This document shows positions 34,285 to 43,286 of a stretch of DNA of 64,000 nucleotides, in pieces. Made by a program: the position numbers and the translations under genes. Each line of letters starts with the position of its first letter. Position 1 is the stretch's first letter. This DNA comes from Mariniflexile fucanivorans. GTDB taxonomy: Bacteria > Bacteroidota > Bacteroidia > Flavobacteriales > Flavobacteriaceae. The notes under the pieces are model-generated. The model was not told the origin of the DNA. It saw only the letters and a program-made list of their open reading frames with translations, and did not search any database. Where the stretch lies: contig NZ_SLUP01000011.1 of the NCBI RefSeq assembly GCF_004341235.1, positions 1 to 64,000 on the forward strand, given 5' to 3'.

Positions 34285-34307
34285 AAAAAGCATAAAAATA
34301 TTATGCT
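34285..34307 (-). terminator. Terminator after heparinase-type lyase gene
   Basis: AGCATAA (34289-34295) pairs with TTATGCT (34301-34307); on the minus strand four T follow. It lies 33 bases past the stop at 34340. Confidence 0.65.
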
Positions 34308-34339
34308 AAATATAATTATTTATGGCTTTTTGCACTAAT

Positions 34340-36580
34340 TTAAAATGTGAAAGTTAAGTGGCTTGCTGGTTGTAAAACAACTTTTCCTTTTTCCTTAACA
34401 CCCGAAATTTCCATCTGTAATGGTTTAGGGTCTAAAGATTGTACAGTTATTGAATTCTTATTGAGCTTTACAAATACGTCGGCTTCTTCTGATAAGTTAA
34501 TTTTGAGTTTGTCTAGTTCGAACGATTTCACAGAAAAAAACATGGAATAATCTTCCTTAGTCAATGCAGTTGGTTGTATACCATTTATTTTCCATTTGGA
34601 ATTTTTTACGTTCCAACCTTTTAAATCTGGATTGGTTTTATCTGTTTCAATACTACCATCAAACTTTTCAAAAGGAAAAATAACAGTTATAAAACTAAAA
34701 TCTGTTTTATTGTTTTTTGAAACTACTGCCCATTCTTTTCCTTTGATTCCTGAAATAGTAACCGAATCTGTAACTTGTAATTGATAAATATCACAACCTG
34801 AGCCATCATAAAAAGTAGAACGCAATACGTTTGGCGCTTCTTCCAAACTATAATGTCCTTGCCAAACTTGTTTGTAAATGTGTGGTTTATTAGCTTTAAA
34901 ATTATCTTTTACAATCCAGAAATCGTCTTTTATGTAAATAACTTGACGGTTATAATTTACCCCTATATTTTCAAAACCATTATGACTTCCTATATAAACA
35001 TCTAAATTTTCATTACTGCTCCAAGCGATTGTTGTTGGTTGTGGTAAGGATTCAAACTTACCAAAACCACTACCTCCTTGGTTGGAAGTGTACTTTTTTC
35101 CTTGTAATTCATCATCTACCAGAGCAACATTTTTAACCATAGAATTTTTAAAAAACTCATAATCTTTAAGCGAATAACGCACTTGGTAATTTGGCAAAAT
35201 AACATGTCCGTTCGCCATGGCTTGAACGCCCAACATATCACCGTGTTGATGGTCTGGTTTGTTCCTATCTAGTCCGTTAGAAACCACCATCATGTTATCT
35301 TTTTCGTTCCAACCTTCACGCATGATGTAATAACCTGTAATTGGAAATTCAACCGACTTAAAATCTGGTGTTTTTGTTTCAATAGCATTCAACATTTGTA
35401 ATTGAAAATCGCTTACATACCAAAACATATTTTGTTCTACATGGCTATTTGCAAAATAGCCCATTTCGGGATCATCAAATAATAAATATCCTAAAGTTAA
35501 AGCACCCGAGATATCATTCTTTTCAGCCCAAGGTTCGTTGGTATCATCTGAAAAAACGGGAGCCGATTTATCTGGATAGGCAACTTTTGTTAAGGTTACA
35601 AATAAAGATTTTAGTTTGTTCTCCCAAAAATCGTTCACTTGCATGTTGCTATTCTTGGCTAATTGATACACGTAATAATAGTTGTCAATATCGCTCATAT
35701 GATAATGTATACTGCGTTCAAACTGAAAACCGTCGCCATTTATTTCTTTATCTAAATGTGCTTCCAATTGGCTCATGGCACGTTCGTACCACTTATCGGT
35801 TCCTTTAAAATCTCGAAATAAAATGGAAAGCATAGCTAAAGCCGACATACCCCTTGTTTGATGGTTTCCGGGAACAAACTCAGCATTGGTTTCATATAAG
35901 TTTGCACCATGCTGCAATAAGGTAGCAATGGTTAACAGTTGATCTTCATCAGAATAATGGGTTTCACCCAAAAACATATTATGAATTTGCAACCAATTTA
36001 AAATGCGATACCCAGAACGGAAGGCTTCATAAACACCATTTCCATCTTCAATGGTTTCATATGTATTAGCCAATAAAGCAGAGTTTAGTGACTTTAATTG
36101 ATTTTTGAAATAATTTAAATACGCTGTGTTTTTATTTTGATATTTGTAATAAAAAGCAATGTCAACCATTTTATGCTGGCGTGCCAAATGGCGCAATGCA
36201 TAGGCATTTACCGGTTCGCCGTTTTGATAATTAAACGGTAATTTCCAAGTGGTTGTTCCAGAAAATTTGGATAAATGATCTAATGCCCTTTCGCTATGTT
36301 CATTTTCAGCATTTCTATAAATTGACTTATAGGTTTCAAATCGACCATCAAAATCTTTCCAATTATAAAAATAGCGTTCTGAAAATTTTTCACGAAAATA
36401 TTTGGCAAGTGTTTCAGTTGAAATAACCGAAACACTGCCTAAAGATTCTTGTACTTCAATATTTAAATAATTTGAAAGTTTATTGATTTCAATTATTTTG
36501 GTTGAAGAAATTGTTTGAGAATAGGCCTTTTGAATACTAACAAAACTGATAATTATCAAAAAACTTTTTAAACACTTCAT
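34340..36580 (-). CDS. Heparinase II/III-type polysaccharide lyase, probable alginate lyase
   Basis: A 746-residue secreted protein (signal peptide cut near AYS-QT) with an alpha/alpha toroid followed by a beta-sandwich, as in PL12, PL15, PL17, PL21 and PL39. Likely active-site pieces are VPGNHQTRG (Asn-His), FERSIHYHMSD and DHQHGD. It lacks the PL17 motif EGPYYxRY, so it is not a second PL17; PL39-like or an unassigned family is possible. Its ATG overlaps the PL6 stop by one base (TAATG). Context supports action on alginate. Confidence 0.75.
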   Translation of the reverse strand: MKCLKSFLIIISFVSIQKAYSQTISSTKIIEINKLSNYLNIEVQESLGSVSVISTETLAKYFREKFSERYFYNWKDFDGRFETYKSIYRNAENEHSERALDHLSKFSGTTTWKLPFNYQNGEPVNAYALRHLARQHKMVDIAFYYKYQNKNTAYLNYFKNQLKSLNSALLANTYETIEDGNGVYEAFRSGYRILNWLQIHNMFLGETHYSDEDQLLTIATLLQHGANLYETNAEFVPGNHQTRGMSALAMLSILFRDFKGTDKWYERAMSQLEAHLDKEINGDGFQFERSIHYHMSDIDNYYYVYQLAKNSNMQVNDFWENKLKSLFVTLTKVAYPDKSAPVFSDDTNEPWAEKNDISGALTLGYLLFDDPEMGYFANSHVEQNMFWYVSDFQLQMLNAIETKTPDFKSVEFPITGYYIMREGWNEKDNMMVVSNGLDRNKPDHQHGDMLGVQAMANGHVILPNYQVRYSLKDYEFFKNSMVKNVALVDDELQGKKYTSNQGGSGFGKFESLPQPTTIAWSSNENLDVYIGSHNGFENIGVNYNRQVIYIKDDFWIVKDNFKANKPHIYKQVWQGHYSLEEAPNVLRSTFYDGSGCDIYQLQVTDSVTISGIKGKEWAVVSKNNKTDFSFITVIFPFEKFDGSIETDKTNPDLKGWNVKNSKWKINGIQPTALTKEDYSMFFSVKSFELDKLKINLSEEADVFVKLNKNSITVQSLDPKPLQMEISGVKEKGKVVLQPASHLTFTF

Positions 36581-38883
36581 TAGTACATTAATTTCAATTC
36601 TAAGTTTTGAACTACTTCAATTTTACCAGAATTTATAATTGTGTTTTCTCCTGGTTCTTGTCCTTTTTCACCCCAAAGAATAGCAATACGTTTTACTGGA
36701 TTATTTTTAAAGGTGTTTTTTGAAAATTCTACATTAACAATGCCTCTATTTTTAATTAAAATAGAATCTTTTTCAGATTTTCCTGAATTTGTAAACGTAT
36801 TGTTTTTTAAGATTAAGTTTCCACCAATAGTCGATTCATCATAACCACCACGGTAATAATCCAATGCAACTTCTTGAATGTTATCGAACGTTGTGTTATT
36901 AAAAACAACAAACTCTGCATTATAATCGCCACCATCATTGGTTTCTTTATTCAGCATAAATCCTCGTTCGCAATTTTTTACAGTGGAATTTGTAACCGAA
37001 ACCGTATCAGCAAACGATCCTTTTGAAACTTCTAAAACAGATTTGAAATTTTTAATCTCTACATTATTAATAAATAAATCATACGCTTTACTCATGTTTT
37101 TATCTAAAGTTGTAAAGGTGTTTTGCGATTTATTTCCTGTTAATATTAAGTTTTCAAGTGTTAAACTGCCTTTAGGGTAGATCTCGAAAGCTGTTTTATC
37201 TGAAGAAAAAATTAATTCAGGTCTTCTATTTTTATTAGCTGAAACGATTGAAATTGGTTTATTAATTAATAAACTAGAATTTAATTTATAAGTTCCTTTT
37301 TTAAGTGAAATAATATCATGAGCATTGGCTTCCTTTAGTGCTTTAATAAGTGCTTCAGACGTTGAAACATTGATTGTTTTAGATTTCAATACGTTATTCG
37401 TATCAAACCAATTAGTTCCGAATTTGGTTTTATCAATTAAAACAGCATTTTCTTTTACAGGATTTACAATGGCTCCAATGTTGTTACTATTTGAGGTTCT
37501 GGTATTTCCGAAAAAATCTTTAGTGATTGTTTCAAAATCGAAACCTTCATATAAATTGTTCCTATTTTCATTTGTAACAAATAAATTTATCGATTTTTCA
37601 GTTACAGAAATAGCTTCGGTAATTAATCCTTCTGGTTTTACTTCACTTTTGTTTTCATTATTTATAATGTTGTTGTTAAATGTAACACCATCTACTTTAT
37701 CATAATTTACTATCGGGTTTTCATCTGGTACTTCATTGTAAATTAAATTATTAGCAACCACAACACGCTCTGGTCTTGCTGAACGAATTTCAGTAGCTGG
37801 TAATACATCGCTTTGGCTTACGTTTGAGCCTACACTAAACTGCCAAGGCGATTTACAATCAATAAACGAGTTGTAAGCCACAACTACATCTGTAACTTGA
37901 TTATATCTATTTAGTGGCGATTTTGGTATACCATTCATAACCGCTAAAGCACTTCTAAAGGCGTTGCCATTTATTTTGTAAAAATAGTTATTGGTAATCC
38001 AATGTCCTGTATTTACTACACGAATCCCTCCTATATTGGTTGAATTGTCATTACCTATAAAAACGTTTCCATCAATTATGGCATAATTTCCGTGTCTTAA
38101 CACCAACGAGCCTTCACTTTCAAAAAACACATTATTTCTAAATTCGTTAAAGTTAGATTTGCTTGAAATAATTTCAATTTCACCATTACATTGATCAAAA
38201 AGATTGTTTGCTACTAAAGTGTGTGAAGGCGTCATTGAAGTTCCACTATCTCCTAACTGGATAGTTTCACCATGTGGCCCTCCTTTACGAGGTCTTGGAC
38301 CAAAATGGTTATTAATAATTAGGTGGTAATTATATATGTTCTCATTCCCTTCCAAACGAATCATAACAGTGGGCCCAAAGTTAGATTTCCCAACAAGGTA
38401 ATTATTACTTAGGGTATTATGTCTTCCCCAAAACTCCACCCAATGGTCGCTAACATCGCGGTCTGGTTGGGTAAATTCTTCAATAACACATTGAGTTACG
38501 GTACAATGATTAGCAATTTTTTCGCTATCAATTTTAAATTGAATCACGTTTTTAGAAGGCGTATATCCATTTTTAAAATACAAACCATTCACTACTAAAT
38601 ATTCTCCACCTAATTTTAAATTTGAAACACCTTCAATAGTTACTTTTCCTATGGTTTCAGCAGTTAATGTAATAGGATTTTCTTTAGTTCCTTTTCCATA
38701 AAACTTAATTTCAACGTCGTTCCAGACACCATTTGCCATGATAATATTATCGCCGGCTTTACTGCTTTTAATGGCGTTATTTAAATCGCTTATATTTGAA
38801 ACTTTAATACTGTTTGTTTGCGCTATTAATTGAAATGATATTAATAAAACTAGCAAGTTTGTGATTGAAAAAATTCTTTTCAT
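36580..38883 (-). CDS. Alginate lyase, PL6 (chondroitinase B-like) family
   Basis: A 767-residue secreted protein with two parallel beta-helix domains, the long form of PL6. The catalytic pair is visible as Lys242 (EIISSKS) and Arg263 (LVLRHGN), 21 residues apart, as in characterised PL6 enzymes, with Ca-type acidic residues in QCNGEIEI. The signal peptide ends near LIAQ-TN. PL6 lyases cleave alginate, often at MG or poly-MG sites. It is translationally coupled to the heparinase-type lyase downstream and follows a TIM-barrel gene. Confidence 0.92.
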   Translation of the reverse strand: MKRIFSITNLLVLLISFQLIAQTNSIKVSNISDLNNAIKSSKAGDNIIMANGVWNDVEIKFYGKGTKENPITLTAETIGKVTIEGVSNLKLGGEYLVVNGLYFKNGYTPSKNVIQFKIDSEKIANHCTVTQCVIEEFTQPDRDVSDHWVEFWGRHNTLSNNYLVGKSNFGPTVMIRLEGNENIYNYHLIINNHFGPRPRKGGPHGETIQLGDSGTSMTPSHTLVANNLFDQCNGEIEIISSKSNFNEFRNNVFFESEGSLVLRHGNYAIIDGNVFIGNDNSTNIGGIRVVNTGHWITNNYFYKINGNAFRSALAVMNGIPKSPLNRYNQVTDVVVAYNSFIDCKSPWQFSVGSNVSQSDVLPATEIRSARPERVVVANNLIYNEVPDENPIVNYDKVDGVTFNNNIINNENKSEVKPEGLITEAISVTEKSINLFVTNENRNNLYEGFDFETITKDFFGNTRTSNSNNIGAIVNPVKENAVLIDKTKFGTNWFDTNNVLKSKTINVSTSEALIKALKEANAHDIISLKKGTYKLNSSLLINKPISIVSANKNRRPELIFSSDKTAFEIYPKGSLTLENLILTGNKSQNTFTTLDKNMSKAYDLFINNVEIKNFKSVLEVSKGSFADTVSVTNSTVKNCERGFMLNKETNDGGDYNAEFVVFNNTTFDNIQEVALDYYRGGYDESTIGGNLILKNNTFTNSGKSEKDSILIKNRGIVNVEFSKNTFKNNPVKRIAILWGEKGQEPGENTIINSGKIEVVQNLELKLMY

Positions 38884-38927
38884 GACTGTTTATTTATTCT
38901 GATTATATATTTTAAAATTCTAATATT

Positions 38928-39872
38928 TTAAGCATTTTTCCATAATTGTTGGACTTTTTTCAAATCGCTTCTCATGGCGTCGAACACTACTTTTTTATCA
39001 ACAGTAATATTGCTTTCTCCTTTTTCAGCACCGCCCAAATCATATTCTAAATGTAAAGATACGGGTGGTTTTAAGTTCTGTTTTTTTAGTAACTTAAAAT
39101 ATTTATCAAAGTTTACCATACCCTCACCAATAGGTACATTTATGGGTTCCCACTTACCATTTACTTGTCCCCATTTAAAATCTTTTAAAACAATTACTTT
39201 AATGTTATTGTGCAAAAGCTGTAATCCGTTTTCCCATGAGTTTCCTCCTTCTACCATAGCATGCCTGATATCGTACTGGGCTCCAAAATGTTTAGGATTT
39301 GCAGTTTCTAAAATTTTTTGTATTTCCCAATAGGATGCGCCTACGCTTAAACCTGCATGGTTTTGGTAACAGCCTATTAACCCTAATTTTTCATTTAAAT
39401 TGCTTAATTTTTTTATTTCATCTTGATAGAACAACAAGGAATCTTGCATATTCAAATCTTCCTTGTATTTAAACCAGTTGGTTCTATAAAAAGAAATGTT
39501 TTCTGAAGCTGCTGTTTGTAAAATATCAATATCCAAAGCATTGTTTACACTTTCAATACTCGTGGTCATCATGTTACAATTTATACCACTAGCGGTAATC
39601 GCTTTTACAGCTTTTGGAAGATCGGTTTTTACCAATTCGGGTAGTACATGCCCTTTGGGGCGTACTGTTAAATCGACTCCTGAAAATCCTATTTCAGCAG
39701 CCATTTCACCTGTATTTTTATAATCTAAAAACTGAAGGTGTTTAGAAAATATATTAACATCAAGTACATCATCTGTTTCTTCAAAAAAACCATTTTGAAA
39801 TGCATAAGTTGAAAAAGGCAACAAACTTGCTGCAAAGGCTGTTTTGGTTATAAATTCTCTTCTTGTTGTCAT
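38928..39872 (-). CDS. Exported TIM-barrel (sugar phosphate isomerase/epimerase-like) protein
   Basis: A 314-residue protein with a twin-arginine-type leader, TTRREFITKTAFAASLLPF, and an AP-endonuclease-2-like TIM barrel of the xylose-isomerase superfamily: GFSGVDLTVRPKGH, YQNHAG, GAQYDIRHAMVEGG, VLKDFKW and HLEYDLGG supply His/Asp/Glu metal ligands. It is upstream of the PL6 gene by 44 bases, same strand. Tat export fits a metalloprotein folded before export. A role on alginate-derived or modified sugars is inferred; the reaction is unknown. Confidence 0.78.
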   Translation of the reverse strand: MTTRREFITKTAFAASLLPFSTYAFQNGFFEETDDVLDVNIFSKHLQFLDYKNTGEMAAEIGFSGVDLTVRPKGHVLPELVKTDLPKAVKAITASGINCNMMTTSIESVNNALDIDILQTAASENISFYRTNWFKYKEDLNMQDSLLFYQDEIKKLSNLNEKLGLIGCYQNHAGLSVGASYWEIQKILETANPKHFGAQYDIRHAMVEGGNSWENGLQLLHNNIKVIVLKDFKWGQVNGKWEPINVPIGEGMVNFDKYFKLLKKQNLKPPVSLHLEYDLGGAEKGESNITVDKKVVFDAMRSDLKKVQQLWKNA

Positions 39873-39917
39873 GATTAACTAAATAATAACTGGATTTACT
39901 AATTTAAAATTTAATAC

Positions 39918-39945
39918 AAAAAGCCTTTAAAACTAAAGGCTTTTT
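39918..39945 (-). terminator. Terminator after lamin-tail-domain gene
   Basis: AAAAAGCCTTTA and TAAAGGCTTTTT form a perfect 12-bp stem with a 4-base loop, 35 bases past the stop at 39980. Confidence 0.85.
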
Positions 39946-39979
39946 GCATAATTACTAATAATAATATATTATAAACAAA

Positions 39980-40972
39980 TTATTCAATAACTATCTTTTT
40001 AGTGGTACTAGCACCTTCAGCGTTTATTTTTAACATATAAATACCTTTAGATAACCTAGATACATTTAATTTGCTATCAACAAATACTTTATTTGATAAC
40101 ACTTTTGCTCCTAAAACATTATACATTTCTATAGAAGAAATTTTTGTTTTGTTAGATTCAATAATTAAATAATCTTTAGCTGGATTTGGATATACTTTTA
40201 AACCTTCAATAATTCTATTACTTGTTGAAAGCGTTGCGTCTTGGTCATTCGCTTTTCCAGGAGTACCTTTTTGGCTACCGTCGTAGGTTAAAGTTGAATA
40301 TTCCCAGTTTGAAGCTATATCATTTCCTGCAGCTGTTAAAGGCGCTGAAACTTTTAACATAAATGAAACAGCTGAAGCAGACCCTGAAGCAGGAATTCCT
40401 AAAGCAGTAGTTCCTGGGTTATTAGAACAATTGCTTACTCCACCAACAATATACGAACCATATCCATAATCATACAATACTTGATCTATAAGATTGTCAG
40501 CCGCATCTGTAATAATTATTCCATCGGGACAGTTTGTAGCAGAACCTCCTGAATATGTACTTTCATTATTTAAGCTAGGTTTTTTATAATCATAAATATA
40601 ATCAGCCGTTATACCACCTTGTGCGGCTGGTATATTAAAACCAGTAAACATAGCATAAGAATTTGCAGCTAAAGTAAAACTACCTATAGTAGTAGTGCCG
40701 TTATTAGAAGCGTCTATAAGTTTCCATCCATCCATTACCACAGGAGATGCTGTTGTATTGTAAACTTCAAACCACTCTGTGTGACCTTCATTATTTGTTG
40801 CGTCTGCAGGACCTGTCCAATAGCTTGGTTGAGAACTCAATGCTGCTGTAACTTGAGCATCCGTAGGTTTTTGTGGTCTGTTGTGAATTTCGGTAATAAT
40901 TACTTCGCCTGATCCTTGTCCAAAAGACATAGTTGCAGTTAATAATAAAATAAAAAGTAAAGTTTTTCTCAT
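39980..40972 (-). CDS. Secreted lamin-tail-domain protein with T9SS sorting domain
   Basis: A 330-residue protein: signal peptide ending SFGQ, a lamin-tail (LTD) beta-sandwich (about residues 22-150, GEVIITEIHNRP, EWFEVYNTTASPVVMDGWKL) and a C-terminal type A T9SS domain (LKVYPNPAKDYLII to KIVIE). It should be secreted and anchored by the Por system. LTD domains mediate binding and often accompany extracellular enzymes. It is a single-gene unit, with a terminator behind it and a three-unit TGGTWWACCA array in front, which makes it part of the putative alginate regulon although it has no catalytic domain. Confidence 0.85.
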   Translation of the reverse strand: MRKTLLFILLLTATMSFGQGSGEVIITEIHNRPQKPTDAQVTAALSSQPSYWTGPADATNNEGHTEWFEVYNTTASPVVMDGWKLIDASNNGTTTIGSFTLAANSYAMFTGFNIPAAQGGITADYIYDYKKPSLNNESTYSGGSATNCPDGIIITDAADNLIDQVLYDYGYGSYIVGGVSNCSNNPGTTALGIPASGSASAVSFMLKVSAPLTAAGNDIASNWEYSTLTYDGSQKGTPGKANDQDATLSTSNRIIEGLKVYPNPAKDYLIIESNKTKISSIEMYNVLGAKVLSNKVFVDSKLNVSRLSKGIYMLKINAEGASTTKKIVIE

Positions 40973-41450
40973 AATTTAATGATTTTAAAAAGTTTATAAA
41001 ATAGTTAAACCAAAATTAAATAGGTTGTTGGTAGTAGATTTACTGGCAAACCAAATTGGTAAACCAGATTGGTATTCCAAAAATAAACAAATTATTGTAA
41101 AATCCTATTTTTTTTAACAAAAACATTTTTTGCTAATTAGAAAAACGAACAAGATTAAATCAATAATCTAAATATAAGGATAAAAACGAAACGACAAATC
41201 TATTGTTTTAAGAGTTTTTAAATTAAAGCATTGAATAACATATACTTAATCGTTAAAGAAACAATTGAGTGAAATTAATTTATTAATAAAATATGCACAT
41301 AGTTACCTAAGTAAAGTAACATCTAAAACAAATTAGACATAACATTTCTTTTCCCAAAGAATGAAAACAGCGAGACATATTAAAAGTAAAAGTTCAATTA
41401 ACCTATTTCGATTAATATCTTAAAAAATATTACTTTAGAGAGGACTTGTA
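40973..41450. other. Gene-free stretch: promoter and operators, otherwise plain
   Basis: The part nearest 40972 holds a -7 box and an operator array. From about 41100 to 41450 only AT-rich sequence without ORF, clear hairpin or repeat is seen; no strong terminator for the kinase operon ending at 41451 was found. Confidence 0.6.
41011..41079 (-). promoter_or_regulatory. Promoter and three-unit operator array of LTD-T9SS gene
   Basis: On the minus strand TAATTTTG (41018-41011) is an exact TAnnTTTG box about 39 bases before the ATG. Upstream lie three units 13 bp apart starting at 41044, 41057 and 41070: TGGCAAACCA-AAT-TGGTAAACCA-GAT-TGGTATTCCA. Relative to the expected start site the array covers roughly -40 to -75, where an activator would bind; a repressor acting by looping is not excluded. 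Confidence 0.65.
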
Positions 41451-42854
41451 TTAATTGCTCATATTTTTTAAAACTTTATCATCATCTTCACAATTATCAA
41501 TAATCGTGTAGTTTTTAGTATTTTTAAGAGGGATAGAAAAGTAGAACACACTACCTTTACCTAAAACTGAATCTACCCATATTTTTCCATCTAAAAGATC
41601 AACTAGTTTTTTTGCTATGGTTAGCCCTATACCTATACCTTCATGCTTTCTACTATACGAGCCATTTACTTGGGTAAAACCTTTAAAAATTAAATCTAGA
41701 TTTTTTTGGTCTATACCAATACCTGTGTCTGAAACAAAAAAAGTAACATTTGTACTTTCTTCTTCATTACAAATATTAAATCCATAATTAATAGTACCAC
41801 TTTCTGAAAATTTGAGAGCATTTTTCAAAAGATTTATTAAAATATGAGTTAGTTTTAATTGATCGGTATATATGATTAAATTTTCACTATTTGGCGGAGT
41901 TGTTAGATTAAATTCAATATGGTTTTTTCCTGAATTTTCTTGATGAACTTTCATTGATCTATGAATGTCATTAAGAAAAACTCTCAAATTGATATCCTTT
42001 AAAACCATTTTTTCTTTTCCAGATTCTATTAGTGACATTTTAAAAAGATCGTCAATAAGTTTAAGTAAATGATCTCCACTACGGTTAATAATTTGAACGT
42101 ACTCAATAATTTCATCTAGAGACGAATCTCTATCAATTAAACCAGAAAGCCCAATAATAGAATTAAGCGGTGTTCTTAATTCGTGAGACATGGTTGCTAA
42201 AAACTCAGATTTTAATTTGTCACTTTCTTCAGCTTTATTTTTGGCTATAGTGAGTTCGAAAGTTCGTTCTTGTACAAGATTTTCAAGATGGTTTCTATAA
42301 TTTTCTAACTCTTTGTTTTGAACGGTAATTTCTTGTTGCTTTTCTAAAAGTAATTTGTTTTTATTCTTTAGTTCTTGCGTTCTTAATTCTACTTTATTCT
42401 CTAATGAAGCACTCAACTCAATCAATTCTTTATTTTGAATTTTAAGCTGATTTTCTTGTTGAAAGCTTTTTAGAGCTTCTTTAACCGTTAAAATAAGATC
42501 GTTGGTATGCCAAGGTTTGGAAATATAACGATACAAATCTGCATAATTAATGGAGTTTGTAACACCTTCAACTGTAGCTTGTCCAGTTAATAATATATTT
42601 AATGTATTAGGCGATTTTTCATGAAGTTTTGCTAAAAACTCGTCTCCTTTCATTACTGGCATTACATAATCGGCAATGACTGCACATATTTCATAATTTA
42701 AATCAATTAAATCATCTATGGCATCTAATGCCTCAATTCCAGATTCTGATGTTTCTATAATATATTTACTGCCAAAAGCAGTTTTTAATTCCGTTTTTAA
42801 GCTATTTAAAACTATTTTTTCATCATCAACACAAAATATCACGCCTGTTTTCAT
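41451..42854 (-). CDS. Receiver-histidine kinase hybrid (soluble)
   Basis: A 467-residue protein without membrane segments. Residues 1-125 are a CheY-like receiver ([20 protein letters not shown] with the phospho-aspartate; YISKPW). A coiled coil (about 130-210) leads to a HisKA domain ([14 protein letters not shown]) and HATPase ([35 protein letters not shown]). The ATG at 42854 begins the receiver; a TTG further upstream would overlap the previous gene. It can receive phosphate from another kinase and phosphorylate a regulator. Last gene of the sensory operon; no DNA-binding output protein is adjacent. Confidence 0.88.
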   Translation of the reverse strand: MKTGVIFCVDDEKIVLNSLKTELKTAFGSKYIIETSESGIEALDAIDDLIDLNYEICAVIADYVMPVMKGDEFLAKLHEKSPNTLNILLTGQATVEGVTNSINYADLYRYISKPWHTNDLILTVKEALKSFQQENQLKIQNKELIELSASLENKVELRTQELKNKNKLLLEKQQEITVQNKELENYRNHLENLVQERTFELTIAKNKAEESDKLKSEFLATMSHELRTPLNSIIGLSGLIDRDSSLDEIIEYVQIINRSGDHLLKLIDDLFKMSLIESGKEKMVLKDINLRVFLNDIHRSMKVHQENSGKNHIEFNLTTPPNSENLIIYTDQLKLTHILINLLKNALKFSESGTINYGFNICNEEESTNVTFFVSDTGIGIDQKNLDLIFKGFTQVNGSYSRKHEGIGIGLTIAKKLVDLLDGKIWVDSVLGKGSVFYFSIPLKNTKNYTIIDNCEDDDKVLKNMSN

Positions 42855-42865
42855 AATAGTATTAT

Positions 42866-43261
42866 TTAAATTAATAGCATTCCAGAATTGATACACGATA
42901 TTAATTCCGATGCCATCCAAGGTTTTCTAATACATTTATATAAGTTTCCCTCTTTTTCTGTTCTTTTAATTGATTCTTCATCTACCTGACCTGTTAACAT
43001 TATTTTTAAAGACTTTGGATATTTGCTATGAACTTTTATTAGAAACTCGTCGCCTTTAACTACCGGCATAAGCCAATCGCTTATTACTATTAACTTGGTT
43101 TGGTTATCTGTCATTATTTCGTCAATAATATCTAAAGCTTCTTGAGCACTTTCGGCGGTTTCATACAAAAATGAATTACCATAATTCTCTTTAAGCTGTA
43201 CTTTAATGCTATTCAATATTATTTTTTCGTCATCAACACATAAAATTACAATTTTCCCCAT
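42866..43261 (-). CDS. Single-domain response regulator
   Basis: A 131-residue CheY-like receiver with [19 protein letters not shown] (phospho-aspartate) and IRKPW, and no output domain. It is closely similar to the receiver at the start of the next gene, which suggests duplication. It lies between the membrane kinase (25 bases upstream) and the receiver-kinase hybrid (11 bases downstream), so it may be an intermediate in a phosphorelay. Confidence 0.88.
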   Translation of the reverse strand: MGKIVILCVDDEKIILNSIKVQLKENYGNSFLYETAESAQEALDIIDEIMTDNQTKLIVISDWLMPVVKGDEFLIKVHSKYPKSLKIMLTGQVDEESIKRTEKEGNLYKCIRKPWMASELISCINSGMLLI

Positions 43262-43286
43262 GATATTGCTTTTACTGTTCTGTTGG

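Larger units (their letters stand above)
33967..34339. other. Gene-free regulatory region upstream of PL17
   Basis: Contains the operator array at 34093-34115, a third weaker unit TAGTTAACCA at 34134-34143, and the terminator of the upstream lyase pair at 34285. No TAnnTTTG box in the right orientation was found and no ORF is credible. Confidence 0.6.

Noticed and set aside
35449-35808. Plus-strand ORF of 119 codons
   Set aside because: Antisense shadow of the heparinase-type lyase gene.
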